From positions 1 to 30,802 of the forward strand of contig JAMYHX010000505.1 of NCBI GenBank assembly GCA_025529335.1: DNA of 30,802 bases, read 5' to 3'. The notes beneath the pieces are model-generated. The model ran no database searches and was not told where the DNA came from. It saw only the letters and a program-made list of their open reading frames with translations. Positions 1-9,779 of the stretch are shown here, piece after piece; the first letter of the stretch is position 1, and every line of letters starts with the position of its first letter. Origin of the DNA: Rhizopus sp. PT2906 (Eukaryota; Mucoromycota; Mucoromycetes; Mucorales; Rhizopodaceae). The position numbers and the translations under genes are program-made.

Positions 1-1965
1 ATAGACTTTTCAGTAGCAGTCAATACATAAGGAGATTCAGTGGTTGAGCCCTTCACATGGGATCGAATGAAGAACCAGCCAGAAGGATAAGCGGCAGTCT
101 TGAAGGATTGTTTGACAGTGGTGGTAACTAAATACCATATTAATCATTGTGCTCCCTTTTTTCTTTTTTTTTTACTCTTTCACGCGTATTTACCTTGCTT
201 CTTCTTGAATACAGGCAAAACAAAGTTCCAGCACTGTCCTTTGTTATCGCAAGTCTTTCTTTCAGCCAAATACAAGCTAGATCTAACCATTTCATCTTCC
301 TTGACAGTTAAGACCAAGCCTTTGTTAGATTCGGGATGAATAGAACCTTCGACGGTCAAACCCCACTTTTGATTTTCAGCGTCTTCAGTTTTCTTAGTGT
401 ATTGGCAAATGGTTGCACCCGATGCAATGGAACCTATACACAATGTAAATATTACACCATATATGAATATTTATAAATTTACCTCCGCGGATATCAAGGA
501 CCATTTCAGAAGCCTTGTTGACAAGGTATCCGTTATCGAACTTCCAAAGCTGACGGGCATAGTTGGATGTATCCAATTTGGTAGCTTCTACTTCAGCAGC
601 AATAACACCAGTTTCAAGCACGGTCAAAACGAGACCGTGAGCCTGACTCTTGACAAAGAACCAACCCTCAGGGAAGACACCCTTCTGTTCAACTTTGACT
701 GTTTCGCTCTTTTTGAAGACAGGTAATACCACGGTGAATTTTTGATTTTGATGTCCACCGTTCTTCTTTTGAAGGTGAAGGTGAGCGCCTTCACGGTTAC
801 CAAACCAACTTTCCTTAAATCCAATAACAAAGCTGGTATCGCTCTTGAGCGTGATTTCTCCTTCAGCAGAGAGGGTCCAGGCCTGAGTCTTGTCTTGAGC
901 GGGGGATGAAGTAACTTGACAAATATCAGAGCCGTCCTTGATTGCGTTATTTTCAATACCGAGCACGAGTTTAGTCATTTTGTTAACAATACGGCAAGTG
1001 GCAGGTTCATAGGTCCACAGCTGGCTTTCGTATGCTTTCTTGCGGAGAGATTCAATTGTGAGTTGACTACCAGCCTTAGTAGAGGTAGCTGTTTCTGTAC
1101 TGACATAGAAACCAGATGCATCTGACTTCAAGAAGAAAGGAGTATCAGGAAATGATCCAGTAGGAACACGGTTAGCTTCATCTTGATCAATACTAGTTAC
1201 AGATCCTGTAGACGAACGAACCGAGCGAGCATCTAAAAAAAGGGGGGAGAGTTAATATGACAAAGTCGGCAATTTCCTAAAGCTGCAACTTACCGTCTTC
1301 TTTAATTTGTGCCACAGCAGATAATTTGGAATTGGAGGTGTTGCTAAAAGTACTAATGCTACGCTTGACAGGTTCAGTCTTTTCCTTAATCACGGGGAGA
1401 ACGAAATCCCAGCGTTGTTCCTTTTTGTCGAGATGGCGCTTGTCGATCAACTGAAGGTGTACGTGAAGACCTTCACGACGAGCAAAGAAAGATTCCTTGA
1501 TACCAAGGACGAGATTAGACTTGTTGATGAGGTAAATGTGGCCATGAGGAGATAGGCCAAACTTTTGATAGTTATTTTCTTCTTTTACATCTTTCGATTG
1601 AATTTGTTGGACAATATCGACACCAGCCTTTGCGTTACCTAAGAGAAGCAACAATGTGAGACACCAATCATGAATATAAAATTGTAATCCCGCAAACTCG
1701 GATTTTCCCCCGTTTGGCAGGACTATCGAGGCTAGATAGACTTACCCTTTGCAACGTCCATGACTTGGCCTGATTTTTTATTTACAAGGTAGCCGCTAGG
1801 GTCATAGCGCCAAAGTTGAGCACTGTAGTCTTTTGTGCGAAGAGAAGACAGAACGATGGGACTGCCAACTTCTTGAGATTCATTATCAACCATTAAAACA
1901 TAACCGTTGCTGTGGTTCTTGATGAAGAACCAACCATCAGGAAACTTTTCACTTTTATCAAACAT
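1..1965 (-). CDS. Tandem beta-trefoil (ricin-B/CBM13-like) protein, 3' end outside window
   Basis: Five exons are visible on the minus strand: 1965-1746, 1638-1294, 1232-483, 433-194 and 127-1 (continues past the edge), about 560 codons. Start is the ATG at 1965. All introns have GT-AG borders and all are phase 1, so internal exons are symmetric. The product is an array of related modules, each opening with a motif such as FPDGWFFIKN (residue ~8), FPDTPFFLKS (~215), FPEGWFFVKS (~370) and YPSGWFFIRS (~520), followed by QLW and a GYLVN / LVLGI / W-x-FVLPV pattern. The 150-200 residue spacing and QxW-like repeats fit tandem beta-trefoil folds of the ricin-B/CBM13 type; carbohydrate binding is inferred from the fold only. 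No signal peptide is seen, so a cytosolic product is likely. The family name is by pattern and is less certain than the exon structure. Confidence 0.7.
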
Positions 1966-3847
1966 GATTGCTTAAAACTTTTCTTCTTTAAAAATACACA
2001 CAAGAATGAAAAGTAGCTATGCTTATGAAGCAAAATAAAGTAAAAAAGAAGAAAAAGAGCAAAATAAGCTCGCTAAAGTACCCAAACTCTTTTATTAAAG
2101 TATGAAAGCAGTGTAACAGCTTGGTGTTTTAAGGTACGACTGTCTATAGATGTCTGTATGTCAAGTGCTTTAAATTTTCGTAGCACAATGCCTCTGTGTT
2201 ACTTTCTAATACCTTTTTTTGGTTTTTACTCTTTTGAAGCATGCAGTCATTCAGGTTAGAAAAAGATAAAGTTTTTCTACATGTCACTTTTTAGAGTCAT
2301 TTTTCAAGTATATTTTTCTCTCTTCGCTATCAAAGTATACTGATGCGTGTTGCTTAGTTACCTTCAAGAATATTGCATGATATTCTGGTAAGAAAGTTGT
2401 TCGCAACAGGCCTGTGTACTACTCTATATTTCCTTTAATGTGGCAACGGCCGTATACTTTCTTAAAGTGCCCAGGCATCCTAGACACCAAGAGTAAACTT
2501 AGGGCATAAACCTTTTCTATAATTTGCTGATTTGAATATCAAGGTATGTTTCTATAGCAACAATAGAAAAATAGCAATATTTGAGCATTCCAAAAGCGTT
2601 TTATCGTTTTAAATTTGTATGACAAGAAAACAAGAAAAGCTATATAGAGTCATGAGTTACAGGGTTAAATGATATTGCTTAACATCACTGTAACAGTTGA
2701 TCTCCTAAAATCTTTTTGTATTTCAGTAAACAATTCTGCATCCTGTTTCAACATCCCATTTTTATTTTTACCTTCTTCTTACCTTTTACCCGAGAATACT
2801 TGGATGTTCTCTTAACCTATAAACTATTTAGCTCACAGGAACAAATAAAGGAAAGAAAGAAAAAAAGTACCTATCCTAGGTTTGCCGAAACAAAACAGTG
2901 TTGTCATGTGAAAGAAGTAAAAATGGTTTCATGTCCTTTTACGTGATCTTTAAGGAGTTTTATGTGCGAGTTTCTATTTTCTACAAAGTTTAGCGGGCCG
3001 ATGTTTTGATTACTCTTAATCCTAAAGATCAAGAAAAACTATTGCCCTTTTAAAACTGTTATTTAATATATCCTCAACTTTAAGTAGAAAATGCTCTGTA
3101 GAACAAGATAACAGCTAACTAAGAAGAAAAGAAAAATCAGTTCATAACACCAAAAGACCCCACCACCAAGGCTACAGTACCCTTTTTTTCCCGTTTTGAA
3201 AGCATAAACGCGTCATTGGATGGTCAAGAATAAGCTTAATCTTAAATTTATCGGAACATTTCCGAGATTAGGGCGTCTCTTTTTCTAGAACATAACAGCA
3301 GTGTCTAAAGATAGTTTCCAAGGAGCAGCCCTTGATGTTGGGACTTTACAGTTCAGATGGTGCTATCTGATTGGTTGGGTTATTTTTGCATAAACTACAG
3401 ACTTAAAATGGTTAGAAGCAAAATGATTATCGTTGACAATCTTAAATTGAATGCCTCCAAAGCAAAAAGATCAATGACAAATGAGCACACCTTCTTGTTT
3501 TATCCCAGAAAAAAAAAAGATGCTTGTTAAACAAGAAAAAAGCTAAATCTAGAAAAAGCCCTTGCAGTATTTTCAGTTGTTACAGTAACAGATCAAGGTC
3601 TAAAGCATGAAGTGCACCATTGCTTTATTTTTTGATCGCTCCTGTCCACGCATTCTTCATCATTTGCTTGAATGAACTATATATTGAATCAAAATATGTG
3701 TGCCTGAACGTAGAGTAGAAATTAAGCAGATAGATATCAGTTACTCAAAATGGAAATAATTACCTGAATTGTGAACCTTGGAAACACCGATAACACAAAA
3801 CTTATTCATGATTCTTAATCTCGAGATTTCACTTTTCTTTTGTCATC
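1966..3847. other. Divergent intergenic region, no gene seen
   Basis: AT-rich 1.9-kb stretch between the divergent trefoil-array gene (-) and FKBP gene (+). No long coding frame with splice support was found; a 76-codon frame at 2716-2946 has no recognisable content. It presumably holds both promoters and 5' UTRs. A small perfect inverted repeat CGGAA-CAT-TTCCG lies near 3253. No tRNA or other RNA gene was recognised. Confidence 0.5.
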
Positions 3848-4772
3848 ATGCTTCCTTCTATTCTTTATAAGCTCCTAATTCTCTCTATTGCAGTCGTAGT
3901 TGTGTGTGCATCGAAATCAGAATCAGAACTGGAGCAGCCAACGAAGCTTCTTGGAGGTAAATTAAAAACAAAGAGTGCTTAAGCATAAGCTTACATTGTA
4001 TAAAAAAGGTACATTGAAGAAACCAGAGAAATGTAAAGCCAAGTCTGCAACAAATTCAAATGTCAAGATCCATTATCGTGCTCGTGTCTGGGGTCAAAAG
4101 GAATTCTTCGAAAATACTTATTTAAGACATAAACCCATTGATGTACAACTTGGTAAGTAATTTACACACATTTATCAAGTTGGCTGTGACTCATTGTAAT
4201 GTAGGAAAAAATAAAATAATCAAAGGTAAGCAAAGAAAAGGCTGTCATTTATTATGAAATTAAGGGAATAAATAAAAAGGTATTGAGGATGGTGTACATG
4301 GTATGTGCGCTGGTGAAATACGTAGACTTTTGATCCCAGCCAATCTCGGTAAGTTTATTAGACAATACAGTTTCTTGAGAGATGTAGCCAACACTGATGA
4401 TATACTCTAGCTTATGGAGAATTTGGTATTCCTAATCTAGTGCCTCGTAAGTGTTATTTTTTCCTTTTCTCTCTATAAACGTTCTCATTGAATTGTCTTT
4501 TTGATAGCCAATACTGCCATTGTTGCTGATGTAGAGATGATATATGTTGATTCCCCATTTAGGTAAGCGTCTATATGTTTTATCTTGTATGTCAGATGCT
4601 CAACCTTGATTATATCAGCAATCCTTGGTTCTGGATCAGTGGTGTTATTTTAATCGTTGCTTTCTTCTTTTATAGACAAAATATCAAGCAAAGTGAACGT
4701 AGTAGTCCTGGTGCTATGCTTCAAGCACAGCTCGAACAACAACAGCAAGAGCAGGAAAAGAAGGAACAGTAA
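3848..4772 (+). CDS. Membrane-anchored FKBP-type peptidyl-prolyl cis-trans isomerase
   Basis: Seven exons: 3848-3956, 4009-4152, 4205-4225 (21-nt micro-exon), 4280-4348, 4411-4446, 4508-4562, 4619-4772; 195 residues. The N-terminus has a hydrophobic signal sequence (residues ~8-21) ending near VCASKS. An FKBP fold follows at ~52-143: VKIHYRARVWG, IIKGIEDGVHGMCAGE, IPANLAYGEFG, VPPNTAIVADVEMIYVD. The C-terminus has one membrane helix (NPWFWISGVILIVAFFFY, ~146-163) and a charged, Gln-rich tail. This is the layout of ER/secretory FKBPs (FKBP2-like) plus a C-terminal anchor. The ligand pocket departs from FKBP12: the Trp of the VIxGW motif is Ile, Phe46 is Val and the FD pair is FE, while the Tyr residues of HY and AYG are kept. 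The last acceptor is taken at 4617-4618 because the nearer AG at 4594-4595 breaks frame. Weak FK506 binding is an inference. Confidence 0.9.
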
Positions 4773-5058
4773 TTATATTGTGAAAGTCTAAGCTAGTCTT
4801 ACTTTCATTTCTTAATAATTATCTAAGCGCACTCGTAATAAACAAGTCAAAATGACCGATTGTAATATTAAGATAGAGGGATGTTAGGATCATTGCCTAG
4901 AAAAGTTACTGCATCCTACATCAAGATAAACTTGAAAACCTTGTACAGTCTTGCTTTTCTTTAAGGATTCAATATCAATGCTTGGCGATTATTACTTTAA
5001 TCCCTGATGACCCAATGCCTTCATTATATTTTACTTTTCTGGATCTGGCAGTCAATTA

Positions 5059-5197
5059 CTGTGCTTCCAGTCTCATTTTACCAATTGTTTGAAAACTCCA
5101 CCCACCTTTTTGAAAAAAATTGGCCAGTAGTTTGAAGTTGGATTTCCCAGCAAATAAAAATTAGTTTGCCCGAATGTTTGAAGTTAATTTGCCCAGG
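5059..5197 (+). repeat. Left terminal inverted repeat of the 5059-8340 element
   Basis: Begins CTGTGCTTCCAGTCTC just inside a TA. It contains two copies of a GTTTGAAGTT-centred motif (about 5129 and 5176), each followed by a TTTCCCAG or TTTGCCCAGG block. A third, diverged copy (TTCTTCAAAATAACTCGCCCAGG-like, 5198-5220) lies just inside and is missing from the right end. Such repeated blocks are typical transposase-binding sites; that role is inferred. Confidence 0.85.
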
Positions 5198-5445
5198 TTC
5201 TTCAAAATAACTCGCCCAGGTTCTATAAATAATTAGATATGTAATTATACTTGAGTTTCACAACTCTTACAAAAAACCATTGGAAGTCATACTTATTCCA
5301 ATCATTGTTGCCTCCATTCCAGGTTCCGATGAAGTGGTAAAGACTCTTTCGTGCCACGCTTTATTTTCAGATAACATATAATAAAAAAAAATTTCCAGTT
5401 CCTATTTTTTCAGATCTTTTTCGCGCCACGCACCGTGGTAATAAT

Positions 5446-6945
5446 ATGTACAATGATCAATCTGAACAATTGTTTACAAGAGAACAAGTCGAACAAATCA
5501 TTGAGGAAATGTCAAGGAAGCTCAATCTTGACAGATCAAGTGAAGGTCCCACAAGCCTTCCGAACGAAATCTTGGAAGAACTGGAGAACAGCTCGTCCAT
5601 CAATTTACAGAAGAACATCAAAGAATTTGTTAAGAACCTTCCAAAGTACGAAGATAGTGAATGGACCAACAGTGAGATCTTCAACAAAAAGTTCCACAGA
5701 GAACTTAAAAGGAAAACTGTGGATACCCTCCAAAGCACAAACGCAGTATACAAGGGAGCTGATCGACTCATCATCGCAGGAAGAGCAGCAGCAGGCCATT
5801 ACGAAGAATGCCAACAATTTCTTGAATCAGGAGGAAGTGAAGAACAATTCTTTCACATTATGGAAGGCATCCGACAACTCGCAGTTTACTCATACGCCAC
5901 GAGTAAGACCACCAAAAGTGAAGCTAGGACAATGGCGATCAAGGCGCTCAGGTTTCCCGACAGCGTCAAACACTTGGAAGAAGAACCTAGTGACAAGGCC
6001 ATGGCCTTGGGCAGGGAAGAGGTTGAAAGAATCTTTCAAGCCAGATACGAACAATCCATCCTCAAAAATGTAGTTGGACGACAACAACAATCACTTAACC
6101 ACAATAACAGAGGATTTGGACGTCAACAGAGATACACCAGGGGCCGTGGAACCTTCCACAGGTCTTTTTTTGGACGCAGCAAGGGCCCAAAGCTCCAATC
6201 AACCCCAATAAGACCGCCATCAACGCTGATGCCTTCCCCTACGACAACGGCGTATTACACCATACCAAGCGATGGCATCTTACCAGGGGGTCGTCTTCAA
6301 TGTTTCTCAGAGCAATGGAAACGGACAATACTTCATTCATGACCTGTATCAGTAGTAACACAAGGATATCAACTTTAGTGGAACCACAGACCTCGACCAT
6401 GGAAATATACTCCGATGAAGTTCACGGAAGAGGAACAAGTAGCAGTGGACGACGCAGTGAAGAAATTTCTGAATGCAGGTATAATCGGGCATTTCTCGTC
6501 TCAGGACAAGAGCTACCTATCGAAATTCTTTACTGTGAAAGAACCAAACAAACGCTGGCCAATATTGGATTGCACGAACTTGAACCAGTACATTCAATGC
6601 AATCACTTCAAAATGGAGGATGTACCAGCTTTACGGGAGTTGTTGGACAAGAACGATTGCATGTGCAAAATGGATTTGAAAGATGCATATATAGTAGTGT
6701 CGATACACGAAAACTCCAGGGACTATTTGACCTTTTACACCAAGACGTGGTATACAGATACAAGAGTCTAGCATTTGGTCTCAACGTGGCATCTTGGGTT
6801 TTCTCCAAGCTCATAAAGTACGCCCTGGAACCATTATGCAAGTCCGGAATCAGATTTGTCTTTTACCTAGACGACATATGTGTGCTAGCGAAGACGAAGG
6901 AAGAAATGCAGGAACACACATCCAAGATGATAGCTCATTTAGAAG
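5446..6945 (+). pseudogene. DIRS-like retrotransposon gag-reverse transcriptase, broken and 3'-truncated
   Basis: A gag-like frame of 298 codons (5446-6342) has an acidic N-terminal half and an Arg/Gly/Gln-rich basic tail. It runs in the same frame into reverse transcriptase, interrupted by TGA at 6340 and TAG at 6376, so gag and RT were probably one polyprotein. RT blocks are clear: GGRLQCFSEQW, WPILDCTNLNQ, HFKMEDVPALREL, MDLKDAYIVVSIHE, then after a frameshift near 6737 SLAFGLNVASWVFSKLIK and the catalytic FYLDDICVLAK near 6861-6895. The wording of these blocks matches DIRS elements rather than Ty3 or Ty1. Homology ends near 6942, before RNase H; no tyrosine recombinase is present. Dead copy nested in the TIR transposon. 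Confidence 0.85.
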
Positions 6946-7332
6946 TCGTCAGATATAAAAGTGGGTTTAGAGGTGGCGTTTGCTGATTTAGTTAGGTTAT
7001 CGACTCTTTCCCGTGATCTAATGTTAAGAAAAGAAAACAAAAAAGCTATTACGATACAAGCAATTGGGCATAGAGTTATTGTCTACTTTATTGAAGAAAC
7101 TTTCCCGGGTATTACAACTATGACGGAAATCTTATCTTTCGATGTACCCAATACATTCTGTAGTATTGCGGATTTGATTAGTAAGATAGATCAATTGAAA
7201 AGAGTTAGACACGTACTTGATACAGAGTTCCAGTCCCGATATAAATATCCAAGACCTTTAACAGATGATACGAAAATTGCCATCAACCCAAAGCGTCGAA
7301 AGTCAAGAACAACTTCTTTCTCCTTGCTTTAA
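6943..7332 (+). CDS. Unknown ORF inside the transposon, possibly 5'-truncated
   Basis: Open from just after an in-frame TAG at 6940-6942 to the stop at 7330-7332, about 129 codons; no ATG lies at the 5' end, so the frame probably continued upstream before the RT fragment joined here. It contains LEVAFADLVRLSTLSRDLML, an IQAIGHRVIVYFIEE segment, and a basic C-terminus (NPKRRKSRTTSFSLL) resembling a nuclear-localisation signal. I do not recognise the family. Its position between TIR and transposase suggests an accessory transposon protein, or a fragment of one. Confidence 0.45.
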   Translation, partial: KSSDIKVGLEVAFADLVRLSTLSRDLMLRKENKKAITIQAIGHRVIVYFIEETFPGITTMTEILSFDVPNTFCSIADLISKIDQLKRVRHVLDTEFQSRYKYPRPLTDDTKIAINPKRRKSRTTSFSLL

Positions 7333-7678
7333 ACCTTGTAATTCTTTCTCAATTTTTTTAAAATTGATAATATATTCTATGATATTCTAGTGTAATTAGT
7401 TAGAATTTTGATTATTAAATGATATCATCATGACAGCCTTTCCACTTGAGATTGAGGTGCTTTCCAGGAAATTGAGATTAAAGAGATCGTAAAAAAATTA
7501 TCTTCTCTTCCCACTTTACCATTAAATCTATCATTAACCTGATCATTCATGAAAAAGAACAAAGGTCAGCTTATCTATTTAAAGTAAGAGGAAGGTATGT
7601 TGATCCTAAAAGTTATTGCAGTATTATGTATCCTGCATAGTAGTGCATATGATTTAATAAACGAATTTAATACTTGCA

Positions 7679-8065
7679 ATGGCACAGCTTTGCCAGGAAA
7701 CAGCCGAAGAAAAGCGAATAATAACTCGGAAACAGCTGTTTCCTAAACATCCGGCATTCTTGATCGAACTCTTTGACAACAACCCTTTAACGGTACTTGA
7801 GGACGCATTTCCTAACCTCGAAGCTTTCATTAGTGGACGTTATAAGCATATTCGAGAGAAGTATGCCTTGTCTTTAAAACGAGTAACCAAAAATACTGTG
7901 GAACGAGACACTACCAAAATAACTCAACTTCGTTTTGATATTATCACTCAATGGGAAGCGGCAGGCATCAATTACTAAAGCAATTGTGTATTTGTTGACG
8001 AAGCTGATTCTCATACTCAAATAATTAGAGGTTGAACAGCAGGAACTACAAGAGGCTATCCTTTC
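7679..8065 (+). pseudogene. Tc1/mariner (IS630-like) transposase fragment
   Basis: An open stretch of 99 codons (7679-7978) has the helix-rich DNA-binding-to-linker portion: NNPLTVLEDAFPNLEAF, KHIREKYALSLKRVTK. It continues in frame after TAA at 7976-7978 with SNCVFVDEADSHTQIIRG, whose FVDEA corresponds to the first Asp of the DDE/D domain, then meets TGA at 8033. The rest of the catalytic domain is absent; the right TIR starts 137 bp further on. Too short to be active. The link to the TIRs is by position. Confidence 0.75.
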
Positions 8066-8201
8066 AGGTTTCCCATTTCCATATTAGTGTCCCACTTTAA
8101 CAACAATGCTTCATTTCAATTTTGAAATGGCCAAAAGTTTTTTTTTATTGGCCCAACCTATTTTCTTTGACTGTAACAAGCAAAATAAAATATTTATAGA
8201 G

Positions 8202-8340
8202 CCTGGGCAAATTAACTTCAAACATTCGGACAAACTAATTTTTATTTGCTGGGAAATCCAACTTCAAACTACTGGCCAATTTTTTTCAAAAAGGTGGGTG
8301 GAGTTTTCAAACAATTGGTAAAATGAGACTGGAAGCACAG
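8202..8340 (-). repeat. Right terminal inverted repeat of the 5059-8340 element
   Basis: Reverse complement of 5059-5197 with one visible mismatch (GTTTGTCCG here against GTTTGCCCG on the left). Ends GGAAGCACAG immediately before TA at 8341-8342. Confidence 0.85.
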
Positions 8341-9049
8341 TACCTATCTCAGTATGCTCAAGTGTTATCACGTGTCTTTTTGTGACTATAAATAAATGCT
8401 GTTCTTGAAAGGAACACGGTGTAAAAACTTTGGTTAATGATGAATTACTTCGCCATAGTATATTAATTCAATACCTGACTAGTTCTGATTGAATGAATTA
8501 ACAAGAGTAAAAGTGTTAAAGCGTGACATGACATTGTCTTGGAGCACTAGATAGCGCGTGCGTATATGTGAATGAGTGAGTCTACAGATGATGATTAACA
8601 AAGAAGAAAGCGCTTCAATTGCTCTTTTGTGTATCATTTCTGACTTACTATCTCTAGTTTTATTTTGATTATTACTATTCTTTCCGCTATTCTTCTGCTT
8701 TCACTTTACATAGAAAGACAGACTGCTAAAAATAGATCACTGTACCCTTTTCTCATGGACAAGGGGTTAACAGGGGGAATTCAATTTGTCTGTGAATGTA
8801 ATAAAAGGCTGGTATGAATCATCGCATTCTTTGTGATTATTATCAAATAAAGGGTCAAATGCCTTGTTCCTTTACTTTACACAATCTTGTAACAGGATAC
8901 ATGATCCTGTTACCGGGGAAACACTAAAAAAATTGCCTGATGACAGCTGTTTCCAAATACAGAAACATTTTTTATGAAAACACCCTTTGTCCGCTACACA
9001 CCGCGGGTCAAGTACACTAGACATTTATATAAACTCCTTTTTTTTCTTC

Positions 9050-9092
<43 letters not shown>

Positions 9093-9097
9093 ACATC
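8341..9097 (+). promoter_or_regulatory. Upstream region of the Nudix gene
   Basis: 757 bp with no coding frame I can support. Notable elements: a CACGTG box in TATCACGTGTC near 8370, a perfect 10-bp inverted repeat at 8889-8913, and a pyrimidine-rich stretch ending in an uninterrupted CT repeat (about 9058-9090) just before the ATG at 9098. Promoter role is inferred from position. Confidence 0.4.
8889..8913. repeat. Perfect 10-bp inverted repeat upstream of Nudix gene
   Basis: GTAACAGGAT and ATCCTGTTAC separated by ACATG, about 185 bp upstream of the start codon at 9098. It could be a dimer-binding operator or a stem-loop; nothing in the sequence names the factor. Confidence 0.6.
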
Positions 9098-9755
9098 ATG
9101 ACAACTAGCACATTAGAAGAATTACCTGTAAATAAGACAATGCTTGGATCACCTGTTGTAGAAGGAAATATTGTACAGCTTAAAGAAGAGAAAAAGAAGA
9201 AGAAGAATAAGAAAAAGAACAATTCCGATCCTAAACCCATTCGTGAGGCACACAAAAACAGCATTCCTCTTGGTTCAAAAGACAATATGATTGACCTTAC
9301 TTTTTATAGGCTGTTGGTGCTATTGTGATTGATAGCATCAATCAAAAGATATTGATGATTGAAAGTCGCAAGAACAAAGACACCTTTGTTCTACCTCGTG
9401 ATGATTGCCATCCTCAAGAACATCCTGAAAAAGCCGCCATTCGTCTGCTACATGATAAAGCAGGTATAGACACCAACTATCTATCAAAGCGTGTGGGTTG
9501 CTTTTCAGAGTCAAATAAAAAAGGAAGAGTGGTAGCTCATCACTGGATGTATGAGGTTCACAATCCGAAATTACTAGACAATTGGCCTGAATCTAATAGA
9601 AAGCGAGTCTGGGTATGTCATTAGATTATGTTGTTGTTTTTTTGACTTATTTCTTTATATAATAGATGACACATGAAGAAGCATTAAAGGCTAGTGAGAA
9701 CAAGCGTATGGCTTATCTTGCTCTTCAAAAGATAAATTTTGATAATTTACAATAA
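9098..9755 (+). CDS. Nudix-fold protein with eroded catalytic box (DIPP/Aps1-like paralogue)
   Basis: Exon 2 (9310-9612) and exon 3 (9666-9755) are clear; they encode VGAIVIDSINQKILMIESRK, VLPRDD, a Nudix-box position, HHWMYEV, and a C-terminal WMTHEEAL helix, colinear with the intact paralogue on the opposite strand. The box is damaged: where the family has G-x5-E-x7-REUxEExGU this protein has D at the glycine and R-L-L-H-D-K-A-G-I at the helix, so catalytic glutamates are replaced by Leu, Asp and Lys. Catalysis is unlikely. The 5' exon starts at ATG 9098 and includes a Lys-rich run (about 9180-9225), but joining it to exon 2 in frame needs the donor at 9128 (182-nt intron); the more natural donor near 9273 is one base out of frame. 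So the 5' structure is unresolved, and a young pseudogene is possible. Confidence 0.75.
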
Positions 9756-9779
9756 ATAATCCTTTCTTTTTTTATTATT

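Larger units (their letters stand above)
5059..8340. mobile_element. TIR DNA transposon (Tc1/mariner-like), 3.28 kb, composite
   Basis: Two inverted 139-bp repeats bound this element (5059-5197 and 8202-8340; 138/139 identical by eye). Both ends are flanked by TA (5057-5058 and 8341-8342), as expected for Tc1/mariner insertion, although TA also extends the palindrome. The interior carries, left to right on the plus strand, a broken DIRS-like gag-RT, an unknown ORF and a broken transposase with the FVDEA motif of the Tc1/mariner DDE domain. The transposase next to the right TIR supports the class; the retrotransposon part looks like a nested insertion that lost its 3' half. Near-identical termini contrast with a coding interior full of stops, suggesting recent mobilisation in trans or gene conversion of the ends. 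Confidence 0.75.

Noticed and set aside
2716..2946. 76-codon plus-strand frame in the divergent region
   Set aside because: No recognisable content, no splice context; AT-rich chance frame.
5435..6073. 212-codon frame overlapping gag
   Set aside because: A shifted frame over the gag-like reading, which alone continues into the RT.
5059..8340. The 139-bp inverted repeats as the inverted termini of the DIRS retrotransposon
   Set aside because: A Tc1/mariner transposase fragment lies beside the right repeat, both ends abut TA, and no DIRS tyrosine recombinase or internal complementary region is seen.
8987..9097. In-frame extension upstream of the Nudix ATG (Ser/Leu repeat)
   Set aside because: It only translates the CT repeat of the 5' UTR; the ATG at 9098 has a better context.
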